This document shows, piece by piece, positions 1-11,330 of a DNA stretch of 37,876 nt. The stretch lies in the NCBI GenBank assembly GCA_023627715.1, contig JAMAHW010000159.1, positions 1 through 37,876 on the forward strand, given 5' to 3'. The number at the start of each line of letters is the position of its first letter. The first letter of the stretch is position 1. Below the pieces are notes generated by a model, which searched no databases, was not told where the DNA came from, and was given only the letters and a program-made list of their open reading frames with translations. This DNA comes from Periconia sp. R9002 (lineage: Eukaryota > Ascomycota > Dothideomycetes > Pleosporales > Periconiaceae). Both the position numbers and the translations under genes were made by a program.

Positions 1-59
1 GCCCCTGTCGTTCAGAGTGCACGAGCCGTATTCAAAGGGATTATACTCATAATCCCATT

Positions 60-3000
60 TACGTCTGATTTGATAGATATATAAAATATAGTAATTAAAT
101 TGCTAAATTGCGCTGTACCTCTCTATAAAGTTATATTAAAATCTAATATTATCTTAGGTCTATAGGATTTATAATAGTAACTTTAAATTCTATAGCCCCC
201 TATCTTTTAGCGTATATATACTATATTTAAATTCTATAAACCCTATAGGATTTGCCTATTATAGATAGGAAAGTATAACGCTAAGATAGAGCTACTAGTC
301 TTACTTACTTAGGTATATACTATACTTATACTAGCTTTTAAGGTAGAGCTCTAGAAAAAAAATAAATAGTAGTAGTAACTTAGTACTTTTTATAATAGAA
401 CTAAAGTAGTAGTAGAAAATCTTATATAGTAGTAGGTTTCTTATTACTAAGTTACTATAGCTATTATACGTAGATACTATAAAGCTAAAGTAAATATTAG
501 CGTTTAAATTTAGGATAAAATATACTTATAAATACTAGTTAATACTATTCTAAGTAAATACTAAGCTACTAGAGAAGTAGTAGACGCTATTTATATTAAA
601 CTTTACCTAAGTAGTATATCTTTTCTAACTCTTACTATAGTACTTTTATAGGTATAGATTATAAAGTAGCTTTTTATTAGAAGTGTTAACGTTTTTAAAA
701 AAAGTAGTAGAGCTTATACCTTTAAACGTAGCTTTTAGATCTACCTTTTTAAGTAGAGTAGTAGGCCTTATTAGCTTTAGATTACTAAAGATATCTAAAA
801 GAGGCGTTTTTTTATTCTATACTTTATAAAGTAGATGTGTAATCTTCTTAAATAAAAAGTATATAGAGTATATATTTAAGTACTAGTAGTATTTCTAGTA
901 AAGTTAGTTTACCTCTACGTACTTTTTATAGGTATAGCCTTAGAAGTTTTATAGCTACTTAGTAAGTTAGTATACTATTTACTTAGTAGGTAGCGTAGGT
1001 AAACTATCTACTCTTAATATTAATTATACTAATAATACTACTTAAATAGCGCCTAAGCTTAATACTATACTAAAGTAGGTAAAAAGTAAGAGTAATATAG
1101 TAGTAGGTATTTCTTATATAGTAGGCTAAAGCGTACTATTACTACTAGATAGCTATAGTAGGTAAGGTATACTATAGTTAGATAGTAAGAGTATAGAAAG
1201 AGGCGTACTATAGCTAGAAGATATTATATTACTATTTCTAAAAGCTTATTTAGGTATAAAGTTAATCTAAAATAAAAGTATATTATTCTAGGCTAGAAAA
1301 GTTTTACGCTAGCCTTTTATACTAGGCTAAGTAGAAGAGATACTACGCTAGCTAAGTATTCTTAAGCTATATAAGCTTAGTAATAAAGTAATAGTAGCTT
1401 TAGTAAAGCTAAGTATAGATATATAACTACTATAGTATAGATTTATAGTAGGGGAAGCTATATCTTTAGTAATAGGCGCTATAAAAAATAGCTATACGTT
1501 ACTACTTTTTATTACACCTACTATATAATTTATTACTTTTCTATTTATCTTTACTTACCTCTCTACGCTTCCTAGGTATTCTAATAATTTATCTACGTTA
1601 GGTTATACTTACTCTATACTAGCGTATATTATAGGCCTTTATACTTCTCTATTCTTTATATATTATAGTATACGTTATTTATACTCTATATACTCTTCTA
1701 CCTACTTATTATTACTTACTCTAAGTTATTTAGTAACTACTATAGCCTCTATATTACTTACTACTAGTAGAGTAAAAGGAGATAGTAGTTTATATATATT
1801 TTTATCTTCTAGTAACTTATCTACCTATATAAGAAGATTTTAAAGGATAGGAATATTAGCGCTAATTTAAAGACCTAGGTTAGAGCTAGTAATAGTAGGA
1901 ATACCTAGTAGTATAAGCTAGTAATAGATAAAGTTAGGGTGAGTTATTTACTAAATAGGAGGGTTTTTTCTTTATAGGTATTTTTTATAGTTCTATCTCT
2001 ACTTTACCTCTATTTTAGCCTCTACTATAATATATTTTTTTAGCCTTTCTTATAGTATATTATACTCTATAGACGCGTTAGAATATAGAACTAGTTATAA
2101 TAGTAGAGGGTTAGGAGTAAATTTATTTTTAGCTTAGCGCCTTTCTTTACGCTAGAATAGGCCTATATATATTTAATATAAATAATCTTACTAATATTTA
2201 AGTTAATAACTAGATAACTATATTAAACTTATAAACGTTTTAAATTATTATATCTATACTATAAGCGTCTCTAAACTCCTTAAGTAGTCTAAAATTCTAT
2301 CTATACTTATTTATAGTTATATAATATAAACCTATATTTCTTATAAAACTTTTATAGTTTTTATATTTATATCTTTTATTTACTATAAAATACGTTAGTA
2401 GTAATTAGTATGCTTTTTTATTTACTACCTCTTACTTCTTTATAGTTAGCTTAGAGCTACTATAGCTTTTATATTATCTACTACTAGTAGTAATCTATAA
2501 GTAATTTTATTCTCTAGTAGCTTATTTAGTTAAAAGATAGGATAGTAATAGATATAAGTTTTAGTACTAATTAGAAAGGTAGTATCTAAGAAGGTAATAG
2601 CTCCTAGAGTTATAGATAAATAGGTTATATACTTAGGCTACTATAGATAAAGCTAGTCTATAGTTTCTATTTTCTTATTCTTACTTAGATATATTTTAAG
2701 TTAACTAATACTCTATATTATAGTAGGGGTAGTTAGGTTAAGTATTATTAGAGCGCTTATAGGTGTAGGCTTATAATAAATAAAGCTGCTAAAGTAAGTT
2801 ATATACTAAATACTAAAGTTCTTCTTATATAGATATTCTTAATAGTTATATCTCTATTTTACCCTTACTTATACTTTAGTAGTAAAGTATTTTTTTAGCT
2901 GCCCTTTTAGTATAGTATAGAGTATAAAGCTTATATTATTATTAAATATAAGTTATTTATTAAGCTTTTAGTAGGGACGTTAGCTTTACTTAGTATATTT

Positions 3001-4440
3001 AGAAGTATAATTCTTTTTAGCTTAGCGCGTTTAATTTACGCTTTACTAAATTAAAACTTTACTTTACTACTACGCTACCTTCTAACGTAAATAACTCTAT
3101 ATACTTAACTTTAATTAAAAATTAGAATAGTGCGTTTAATTCCTACGCTCTTTTTTTATCTAGTAAGACCTTAAAATAAAAATTTTATTTCTTAAAATTT
3201 CCTAACTTTATCTATATATCCTACCTTTATCTTTTTTTCTATTAATAGATAAGTAGCTAAATATATTAAGGTATATTACTTAAAAAGATAGTATACTTAC
3301 TTAACTACTCTATCTTACTTTTTTATAGCTAGCTAGAAACTACTTTAGTGTCTATATTACTTACTACTAGTTTATATATATTTTTATTCTCTAGTAGCTT
3401 ATCTAGCTAAATAAGAAAATTTTTAAAAGTAGATATATTAGTACTAATTTAAAGTTTAATATCTAGAGGGGTACTTATAAAAATACCTAAAAGTATAAGC
3501 TTATAGTAGATAAAGTTAGAGTAAGCTATATACTAGAATAAACTCTTTTTTCTATATTTATATTTTTTATAGCTATATTTCTATTTTACTTCTACCTAAG
3601 CTTTAGCTATAAAATACTTTTTTAGCCTACCTAGAAGTTTATTATATAAGAAGATCTTATATTTTTCTACTTATTTTTTTTTTATAATAGGCTATAAATC
3701 TCTATAGTTTTTATATTACTTTCTACTAGTAAAGTAAAATAAGATAGTAGTTAATATATATTTTCACTTTTAGGTAAACTATTTACCTAGATAAGAAAAT
3801 CTTAAGTAATAAAAACTTTAGAGCTAACTCTAAAATTGGGTTTTAGATAGCTAGTAATTAGAGTATAGAGAGATATAGGCTTATAAAAAATAGGTTAAGT
3901 TTTATATTAAAAATATTTTCTACCTAAATCTTATCTCTAATTTACTGTAGCCTTAGCTTTTACTATATAATACTTTTTTTACTTTTCTTTAAATATATAG
4001 AAAAGTTATAAGTATATATTATTATTAAAAATCTTCTATAAATAATAGATTTAGATAGAAGTTTTTCTTAGCTTAGTATATTTAGGTTAAAACCTTTCTT
4101 AGCTTAGCGTATATAGATTTCCCTCTTAATATACCTTCCCTAATTAGAACCTTACTTTCTAACTATACTACTTTTTAATATAAATAACTCTATAACTATA
4201 GCTTTAATAGAAAATTAAAATAGTGTATTTAATTCTTACACTCTTTTTTTATCTATTAAGACCTTAAAATAAAAATTTTATTTCTTAAAATTTCCTAACC
4301 TTATATACATATCCTACCTTTATAGAGAGGAGTAGACCTAAATACCCTAATTAGGAAAAATAAGTAGTCTTAGCTATAGTTTCTACTATAGTTAGCGCTA
4401 ACACTCTTATAATAGGAATATAGAATGTAAATTTTTAATA
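60..4440. repeat. Extreme RIP-mutated AT-rich block with diverged tandem units
   Basis: The block is made almost wholly of A, T, TA-steps and words such as tagtag, ctatag and ttatag. Whole 60-base lines (for example 541-600 and 1021-1080) contain no CA and no TG dinucleotide, while CG is still present. That is the expected product of repeat-induced point mutation, which converts CpA to TpA on both strands. No open frame survives. Diverged repeats are visible: 3108-3230 and 4202-4325 match closely, and related segments start near 1757, 2479, 3361 and 3715. The original element cannot be classified by eye. The right edge is sharp, around 4430-4450, where normal composition resumes. Confidence 0.85.
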
Positions 4441-4629
4441 GTAAACGTTTAGAGCTTATATTACATCACGGTGCTAAGACGGATGTACTGTATAAAGATA
4501 AGAAGATTTAACTCGAAAATTAGAGGAAATAGAATGAAATTGAATTGGTGGAGATGTTTCGAGAGAATGATCTAGGCTAATATTATGAATGTACACCTTT
4601 CCGGTAGGTTGGTAGGTACCAACTATATA

Positions 4630-7541
4630 TTACCACTTTCCCCCATCCTTCTCCCCAAGTATAACCCCAACCTCACTAACCTTCCAATGGGAATACATCT
4701 TCCCACTCCAACTCCAACCACCCAATACTCCAAAACAAACACTCAAGCCAAGAATAGCCTCATCCTCTCCTGCAACATACTCAAACCAACTCCCTCTCCT
4801 CTCCTCACCCCAGTAGCACTCTCTCCCCAGATTCGTCACAAGCCGGATAGCTTTGTAGTCAGTGCTGACATGTACCTCTGTAATCACTTCACCCCCAGCA
4901 CCATCAATCTCAAACCGCTGCAGAAACCGTGGATCCCAGGTTTTGAAATCCTCGTGTAATCTCAGATCGCTGGGATTGAGCTGCTTCCCCTGCATCTCCT
5001 TGGCACTAACCAAGCCGTCACGCCATTTCTCGGCATTCATACTGGGCACAGGGCGACCATTTCCTATGGAAACCGGACTGCCATAGGTGCGCGTGGCCCG
5101 GAAGCCGATCAAGTCGGGGATATCCCACGTATCAGCTCCGCTACGGCAGAAACTCGAGACAACGACCAAAGCTTCGATTGCGGTCAGATAGTGATACCGA
5201 TGAGCCGCTTCAGCCCACAGGAAGATCTCATGGGGAAGCATGTCTCGTGGAAGCTCGTGCAATTCGTAATGGTTTGGGCGAAATGTGTGCAATTTGTAGT
5301 ATGGATGGGACCAGATAGGGTATGAGGTTTTGGTGGGCGCATGCTTTAACTTGGTGGCGCTTGAGGACCAAAGGGTCAATTGTGCGGGTGAGTAGGTTTT
5401 TGGGTTTCGAGGGCGGCAGTCAGGCTGGAATGATTGGAGGAGCCCGAGACGGGAGATGACGCCATTCTGCGGGGTTTGAGGTTAGGTTCGCGTGGAAGTG
5501 TAATGGATTGGCGGTTTGGCAGTGAATAAGATGACTCACGGGTGTGGTTTGTCCTGTCAGACCTATCAGGTACCTATTAGGTAGTACGATGAACGGGCGT
5601 TGGTTGCGGTCGACTTTCCTGAAATCCTTTGACCTTCCAGAGGATAATTGAATCTTGTGCTGTCAGTAAAGGACCTTGCAACATAGGTACGCATGCCTGT
5701 GAAATTGGACTTACCTTCAAGCCTTGGATCGACGTCTCGCCAGCCGGTTTGACGGCTAGCGCTGAGCTGTAGTGCCGTCTATCTGTCCGCTCGTCAAGCA
5801 TTTGGCACTCTCCAAAGTAGGCTCTGATCTCGCTAATCCACTCATGCGCTTCAATGCGAAATGTTAGGGCAGACCTGCCATTGGTACTGCCAAAGACCCT
5901 TCGTTGAGGGCCAAATGTGACAGCCATGCCGACAAGAGCACCCGCATGATTCCAGTATGAGTCAAAGTCACACGACCGATGCCCAATCTCATGCCATGAA
6001 TGGATGAATTGTGCGGAGATTGTTTGAGCTGACTTCTGTTGTGGGAACAGCGTCAACGGCATATGCAGGCTTTCGGCCTCACGCAAAATAGTTTCCGCTT
6101 CTTCGTCTGATGGCTGTGCGTACGGGTTTGGCATGACCCGATCTCTGTATAAAGCTTGCAGTTTTTCACACGCACGGTGTATGCGACGACGATTCGCGAT
6201 CCCCATCAGTGGTCCTTCTTGACCGTACTTGGGGACAGTGACGTGATGCGACCACAGAAAGACCCCTTTATAATCAATTGTTTGCGTAGACTCAAGTATG
6301 GGTTCAATTTCTTGAAACCAAGGAAGGATCTGTAGACGTAACATGCGCTTCCAGAATGGAGTTGCCCGTGTGGTTTCCATGACATGAGCTGATGCTCTGA
6401 TGAGATTGAGCATGTTCTCCGTAGATGTGTAGTCGAAGATGTTGAACAGGATATCGTAAGACAAAACGCTGAATGGATCACGGCCAATCCGCCCAGAAAC
6501 CGGGAGATGATCGTAGTCTTGCATGAGTGTGGCGGGCAACATCGACTCCCAGAACTCTGCAAGCTCAGGCCGAAACCTCGGATCACATACTACGTATTCC
6601 TGACCGGAAAAACAGGTCCAGAATTGCTCTCGCCCGTTACTATCGCCGTAGTCCAGGTTGAGACTAACCCCGTAATCCTCCAAGTATGTTGACATGACGC
6701 CGTACAGGACATCCTTGTCGATGTCCTGGTATTTCTTGTAGCCCAGAGATTTTGCAAGTACCTTGTAACATTCCTCGTGGAACGGAAAGCCTGATTCCTC
6801 GTTGCCGCCGAAGGTAAAGAAGCATGTCAGATGCTCTTCACCCGTATCGTTTGGATCAGAACCTTGGTGCCTGACGTTAAAGCTGCCATAGTCATCGTAG
6901 CGCCCACGGCCGGAGATATATGCTTTGGTAACACCTGAAGCGTCCGCATTAAATGAAAGGCAGCGGCAGCGATCGATCCATCGAACATCATCTGCTTGCA
7001 GCAGTATCGGATCATAGGAATGTTCTTCTTCAGATGAATCGACGTCGTCCAAGTCTGCTGAAGGGTAGGGGTTCCAGTCTTCATAGATAGAGATGTCTGA
7101 CCATTGTGACCATGAATCTGGATCACGTTGATCCGCAGGTGGAGAAGAAGGTGGGGGAAAGGAGACGTCTTCGATATCTCCTGTATGAAGATCAGATGGC
7201 GCACCTTGTTCTAGGTCGCTACTGCTGTCCGATGAGAGATCAGACATTGCACTTGGTGCATAGTCCGAATCGGACTCAGCATCGTCGCCCCAGCTGGGTT
7301 CATCTTTTTTGGCGAATGGGTTCTCATCGGAAGCCGACGGCCCTAAATTTTCCAGATCCGAAGGCTCATCTTCCATCTTTTCATCTTCATCATCATCGTC
7401 ATCCGATGCTTCTCCTTGTCGCGTTTTGCGCACTCTTTCCCGCCGTTTTCGGATCAACGAAGGAATCCTGGAACCGAACCGAATGTTGCCAATGCCCAAC
7501 GGGCCACCACATAGCGCACAGTAGCAATCGAAAGAGCCCAT
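4630..7541 (-). CDS. F-box protein, 927 residues, three exons
   Basis: Exons are 7541-5715, 5659-5540 and 5466-4630. The introns (5714-5660, 55 nt, GTAAGT/CAG; 5539-5467, 73 nt, GTGAGT/CAG) keep one frame and give 609+40+278 residues. Splicing was inferred because reading through intron 1 leads quickly to a stop, and because exon 2 joins both neighbours without a frame change. The N terminus has a cysteine cluster (C6, C8, C11) followed by Gly-Gly-Pro. Residues 45-175 are very acidic and Ser/Asp rich, so probably disordered. An F-box-like segment lies at about 355-402 (DPFSVLSYDILFNIF, then a Phe-Trp-Lys-Arg motif). The overall plan matches large fungal F-box proteins carrying a DUF7600-type C-terminal region, which is my recollection of the family and not a search result. 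F-box proteins recruit substrates to SCF ubiquitin ligases; the substrate here is unknown. The gene looks intact and has normal base composition, in contrast to the RIP block that starts about 190 bp downstream. Confidence 0.85.
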
Positions 7542-8596
7542 GGCGTTGGAAATTGATGAGATAGAAGTGGATTATGTGGTTCAAAGATGGCCATGAGCTT
7601 TATACCCCTAGGCCGATCGAGCTTCCTTAGCCAACCTAGCCTGTTCGGGACTAGACCTGTTGGTTGCCTTGCACTTGCGCATTAAACAATGCAAGCCCAG
7701 GCAACAGGCGCAAATCCACCCAGTCATGAAATCGGGAACAAAACTAGTGTAAAACAGCATCTTCATAATTTCCGCTGTGACATTCAAAGTCCAGGTCCCA
7801 TTTGTATAAGATTTGGTAGATCAATGTAAAAGAAATGTAGAAGTATAGCTGCGTCGGATAAGTTTTCCCGTGTCTCACCGTGGAAAATCATGTGGGTTTT
7901 GAAAAATATTAATGATTTGAACCCCATTTCAGTACCAGCGAGAACGCATGATTGCCACACGGGTTCTATGTTTTGGCGCATTGATTTCCGCCACCCATGA
8001 TCGCACCTACAAATTCCAATTGATGAATCATGCTATTTGCAGTGCAAAACAAACATGAAGGCCATACAGAAAGATCCAGTTGAACTGGGAAGAGGGTGCT
8101 GTATTGAACCAGAACTTGGTATTTACAGCACGAGTGGCGGGGCTATCCTTGAATATCTGGAGTGCTCGGAGGAGCCCTTCCTACCCTCCAAAATTCATGG
8201 TCCAAGACTCAAAACATGTGGAGGTACAAAAAAAGGAAAAAAATGCAAAACTGTTTTCTAGAAGAACAGAATGTGTTGCTTGTTTGATTTGGTGAACAAA
8301 AAAGATTGTTGACCCTGCCGTAGAAATTGCTGCTCCAAGACGGACGGGGTTTAGAGCAGGCCGAACACAGGCCCACACTTGTACTGCATCTCATCCCGAC
8401 CTATATGACTCGCGTCACGGCTCTGTTGGAGCTCTATTTCGTGATGTCCCTCGCGTACTTGGGCATGCTGGCGACTATCCTGATAGCACTTCGCAACCGT
8501 CTCCACCCTACCTTCCCTACCTCCCTACAAGATTGGTCGACTGATCTCTCCAACAGAGGTCGTCCTAAATTGAGGACTAGGCTGCTACACGGCCTT
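7542..8596. other. Intergenic region; no convincing gene
   Basis: This is the upstream region of the F-box gene. Short open frames occur on both strands, but they have no family resemblance, no plausible splice structure and overlap one another. An imperfect inverted repeat (CCTGTTG at about 7656, matched by CAACAGG near 7708, with inner CTTGCA/TGCAAG arms) lies about 115-170 bp upstream of the F-box start and could form a hairpin or be a small mobile remnant. I see nothing else that can be named. Confidence 0.5.
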
Positions 8597-8899
8597 TTAT
8601 CTTCTTAAAGATCCTAACATATTTATCGCGTTTTTTTTTTTTAGGTTTGGGTTAACCCTAACCCGGGAATCGCGCAGATTCTTGACATCCTGTTCCTTGC
8701 CGACCTTGGAGTAGAAGAGACAAGTGTCCTTTTCTATGTGACCTATATGGTTCCTCACATTGGCCTTGGTAGGAGGAGGGCCTTTTGGTTTTGGTTTTGG
8801 ACGTGCGCGACCCTCGAGGCCCCCCTCTACAGTAGTAGGTGCACCGACGGAGGTGATGCAGAGAAAAGCGAAACTGGCGATAATGAACGATAGTTTCAT
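8597..8899 (-). CDS. Small secreted protein, possibly 3'-truncated (100 residues)
   Basis: The reading frame begins with a clear signal peptide: Met-Lys-Leu, a hydrophobic core (FIIASFAFLCI) and a likely cleavage after Val-Gly-Ala near residue 20. The mature part opens with a Pro/Lys/Gly-rich stretch (ARPKPKPKGPPP) and then a more conserved-looking segment around KDTCLFYSKVGKEQ. There is only one Cys after the signal. The end is odd: at about residue 80 the frame runs into telomere-like sequence (GGGTTAGGGTTAACCC on this strand) and an A11 run, and the last ~20 residues are Lys/Asn-rich low complexity. I infer that the original C terminus was lost or lies beyond an unrecognised intron. No family was recognised with certainty, and function is unknown; fungal proteins of this type are often effectors or cell-wall proteins. 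Confidence 0.5.
   Translation of the reverse strand: MKLSFIIASFAFLCITSVGAPTTVEGGLEGRARPKPKPKGPPPTKANVRNHIGHIEKDTCLFYSKVGKEQDVKNLRDSRVRVNPNLKKKNAINMLGSLRR
8641..8664. repeat. Interstitial telomere-like sequence with palindrome
   Basis: The plus strand reads TTAGGTTTGGGTTAACCCTAACCC. This contains CCCTAACCC and the perfect palindrome GGGTTAACCC, next to a T-run. It lies inside the 3' end of the small secreted-protein frame and coincides with the point where that protein stops looking like a folded domain. Confidence 0.6.
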
Positions 8900-9467
8900 G
8901 ATGGTGGATTGCGATTCAACTTTGATTTATCGTGTGATGGGTGTGTATGAAGAGATTTTGAGGTAGAGTTACGCAGTTGTATTGATGATTGTGAAGATCA
9001 GTTGTATTGTCAATGATGATTGGGCTTTCTGAACTTCAACTTCGAAGACCTATCCGTAGTCTTATAATCTGTCTGTCATGATCTTGTTTACCGCCATATT
9101 GCATTTGCCATACCATATGGTCAGGATTACTATGCTGGATGGTTGGTGTAGGCGTCGTACTGCCGCCGTCGTGCTCAACACCTTGTTTTATTACTGCTAT
9201 TTCATTGCCGGAAAACATCATGATCGTTACTGTGCTTATAGGTGGACGATGTTGCTGACGTTTCTTCCGCATAGTAAGGAAAAGCCACGGCAGCGTTTGG
9301 GGGTTGTTACCGCGGAGAATCACATTACGTAATTCACTACGCCGTAGACTTTCTGTCTCCATCCCTAACCCTAACTCATCACTACTTTTCTAATTTCTAT
9401 ACATCCATACAGTGTTCCGTCACCTTTCGCTCCAAATCTTCTTGCTCATCGTATCACCATAAGACTA
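8900..9467. other. Divergent intergenic region with a telobox-like motif
   Basis: The secreted-protein gene (minus) and the ankyrin gene (plus) point away from each other here, so both promoters must lie in this stretch. At 9363-9375 the plus strand has CCCTAACCCTAAC, two telomeric units, about 92 bp upstream of the ankyrin ATG. In fungi and plants such teloboxes can be promoter elements, but a small telomeric insertion is equally possible. A 108-residue minus-strand open frame (9036-9362) has no recognisable features and overlaps a plus frame; I do not call it a gene. Confidence 0.45.
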
Positions 9468-10428
9468 ATGGCGGATGCTAAAGAAGTCGACGGCCGACGC
9501 TTCAGTGAACGAGCTCTCGCCGCCGTCGAGTCCAACGACCGACGCTTCAGTGAACGAGCTCTCGCCGCCGTCGAGTCCAACGACCTCATTTCCCTTCGAA
9601 ACATGCTGGATCAGCGCTTGGCTGAAGATCCCAAGGCTTTCGCCTGGGGCAATTATTTATCCGATGCACTTAACAAAGCACTGGAGCTAGCCAGATACGA
9701 CATGGCCGGCGCTCTCTTTAAGCGCGGTGCGATTTGGGATGGTGAGACCATCTGTGAAGTCCTGAAAGGGGCGCGGGAGGACAACGAGTGGAACACTAAA
9801 GCCATCGATGTGGCGCTGGCTCATGGTTGGGATATTAACGAAAGTTATGAGTATATCGGCGGCGCTCTTGTGTAAGCATTATTGAAAGATTTTGTTTTTG
9901 GGTAGCTGAGGTAGCTTACCAAGAAATAGCTGCCTCGTCAGCTGCTCTGGAGACCTAGACTATCCTGGTACGGTTTGTCTCAAAGTTGCTGCGCACCTCT
10001 TGTCCAGGGGCGCCGACCCGAATGAGGACACCCAGATGGGGAACAATCCGCTCGAGCTGGCCTGCCTCCGCGGTGACGAGAATATGGCCGCACTGTTGCT
10101 AGCGCACAATGCAATGTTGGAAAAGGCGCCCAAGGCACTTCTCCATGCTGCTATTCACGGCAGTGTTGATATCATGCAGATGCTCCTGGACCATGGCGCT
10201 GACATTAATATACATCCGTACGGAGAGTACACTACAGTCCCCGTGCAACGAGAAAGCGAGGCTTGGGGTTCGGCGCTACATTGTGCGGTTGAGGGAGGGC
10301 ACGTCGAATCGGTCAGGTTCCTCCTCCAGAAGGGTGCTGCCAGGGACTACAGGAACGAGGTTGGCCTGACGGCTTTGGATCTTGCGAAGAAATTGGGACA
10401 TGACGAGATTGTGCGTCTACTGAAATAG
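9468..10428 (+). CDS. Ankyrin-repeat protein, about 296 residues, two exons
   Basis: Exon 1 is 9468-9871. The intron starts with GTAAGC at 9872. The acceptor is either the AG ending at 9941 (70-nt intron) or the in-frame AG at 9929; a CTTAC branch site near 9915 slightly favours the latter, which adds four residues. Exon 2 then runs to the stop at 10426-10428 in one frame. The C-terminal half has about four ankyrin-like repeats, seen from the helices and hairpins: a LLSRGADPNE hairpin, a NPLELACLRGDENMAALLLAH repeat half, ALLHAAIHGS...LLDHGADINI, and ALHCAVEGGHVESVRFLLQKGA followed by GLTALDLAKKLGHDEIVRLL. The N terminus carries a perfect tandem 15-residue duplication (RRFSERALAAVESND twice). 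Ankyrin repeats bind proteins; the partner is unknown. There is no signal peptide and no RIP damage, so it is probably functional. Confidence 0.8.
9494..9583 (+). repeat. Perfect 45-bp in-frame tandem duplication
   Basis: Bases 9494-9538 and 9539-9583 are identical. Each unit encodes 15 residues starting Arg-Arg-Phe-Ser-Glu-Arg. The duplication keeps the reading frame of the ankyrin gene, and the absence of any difference implies that it is recent or homogenised. Confidence 0.95.
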
Positions 10429-10946
10429 AGTGCAGGATCAGATGGATCAGTACCCTCTGAATAAGTCAATCAACCTTCTAGGTTCTGTCGAATATGAACA
10501 AGCGGTAGTTCGTGTTATAATGGTGCAGATTATGTTTTGAAGTTAGAGCTATACAGCTCTGTCTTATCGACAATTGTGTATAGAACTGGTCTGATCCATG
10601 AATTCTATCCATTCCTCCAACTTCGTAAAACTTCGGCTACAGCTTGCACAGGATCATTCTCGCCGTTCTAAAGCCAGTCTCGGTTGTGTTAACGGCGCCG
10701 ACCCTTTGGTGCTGCAATTAAAGTAACACAGAATAAATCGCATACTCAGTAGAGCGTGGATACATGGGTAAGGAACTCCACTTCCACTCTTATTTTATGC
10801 CATTCTTGATCATTCAAAGACATGTTTCGACTCGTTAGATTTCAAAGCGGCTGTGCGAAATTACTTCCTTTAATTTCTTGCCAGTATTTGCCATTGTAAA
10901 CACGGAAAACGCCAATATTAGCCATTAGCATCATCACCTCCCCAGT
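10429..10946. other. Intergenic region; nothing recognised
   Basis: This stretch lies between the ankyrin stop and the oxygenase relic. No open frame of interest, RNA gene or repeat was seen. The base composition is normal. Confidence 0.5.
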
Positions 10947-11330
10947 TTAAGACCACAAAGTTAACTTCTCTGGCTCCCCTTTCCGGGCCGGGAGATAACC
11001 CAAAAATGAGCTTACAGTGAATCTCATGGCTGGCTTGGGATGCTCCTTAGACGTGTCGCATGCTTTGACTTCATGAAAGTTCCTTGGGTTGAAGAAAGTC
11101 AGGTCGCCAGGAACAGACTTTATGGCCTTGAAGGGATGACCTTCCAGCATCTGCGGATTGTACGAGTCTTTTGGGAATGCCTTTCGCCACGCGATGTCAT
11201 CTTCTGGAGCGCGCTACTGCCGGTCGTAGATAAGCGTGTCGCCACCAGGTACCTGATTAAGCAGGATATTATTTCAGGTTAGCTGCGCGACCGATTGACC
11301 GACGAACCAACCCGCAGCCTCCTATGCGCT
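10947..11330 (-). pseudogene. 2OG-Fe(II) dioxygenase relic (C-terminal part)
   Basis: On the minus strand an upstream piece (VPGGDTLIYDRQ, then an in-frame TAG at 11216-11214, then RAPEDDIAWRKAFPKDSYNP) leads directly into a frame that ends FLGYLPARKGEPEKLTLWS before a stop at 10947. The core contains GDLTFFNPRNFHEV, which supplies the distal iron-ligand His, and RFTVSSFLGYLP, which supplies the 2-oxoglutarate-binding Arg of 2OG-Fe(II) oxygenases. The TAG sits where TGG (Trp) fits best; TGG to TAG is the opposite-strand view of a CpA to TpA RIP change. A likely intron acceptor (TTAATCAG) precedes VPGGDT at about 11252, and the next upstream coding piece is only faint (AGWFVGQSVAQL). The catalytic N-terminal half is not found. 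Family assignment rests on motif recognition only. Confidence 0.6.

Noticed and set aside
6206..7204. Open frames in other phases of the F-box gene on both strands
   Set aside because: They are shadows of the long F-box exon, with no features of their own.
8327..8608. 93-residue plus-strand open frame
   Set aside because: No signal, domain or codon pattern; the C-terminal half is basic low-complexity and it ends convergent with the better supported secreted-protein frame.
9036..9362. 108-residue minus-strand open frame in the divergent promoter region
   Set aside because: Overlaps an equally long plus-strand frame, shows no recognisable motif, and sits where two promoters are expected.
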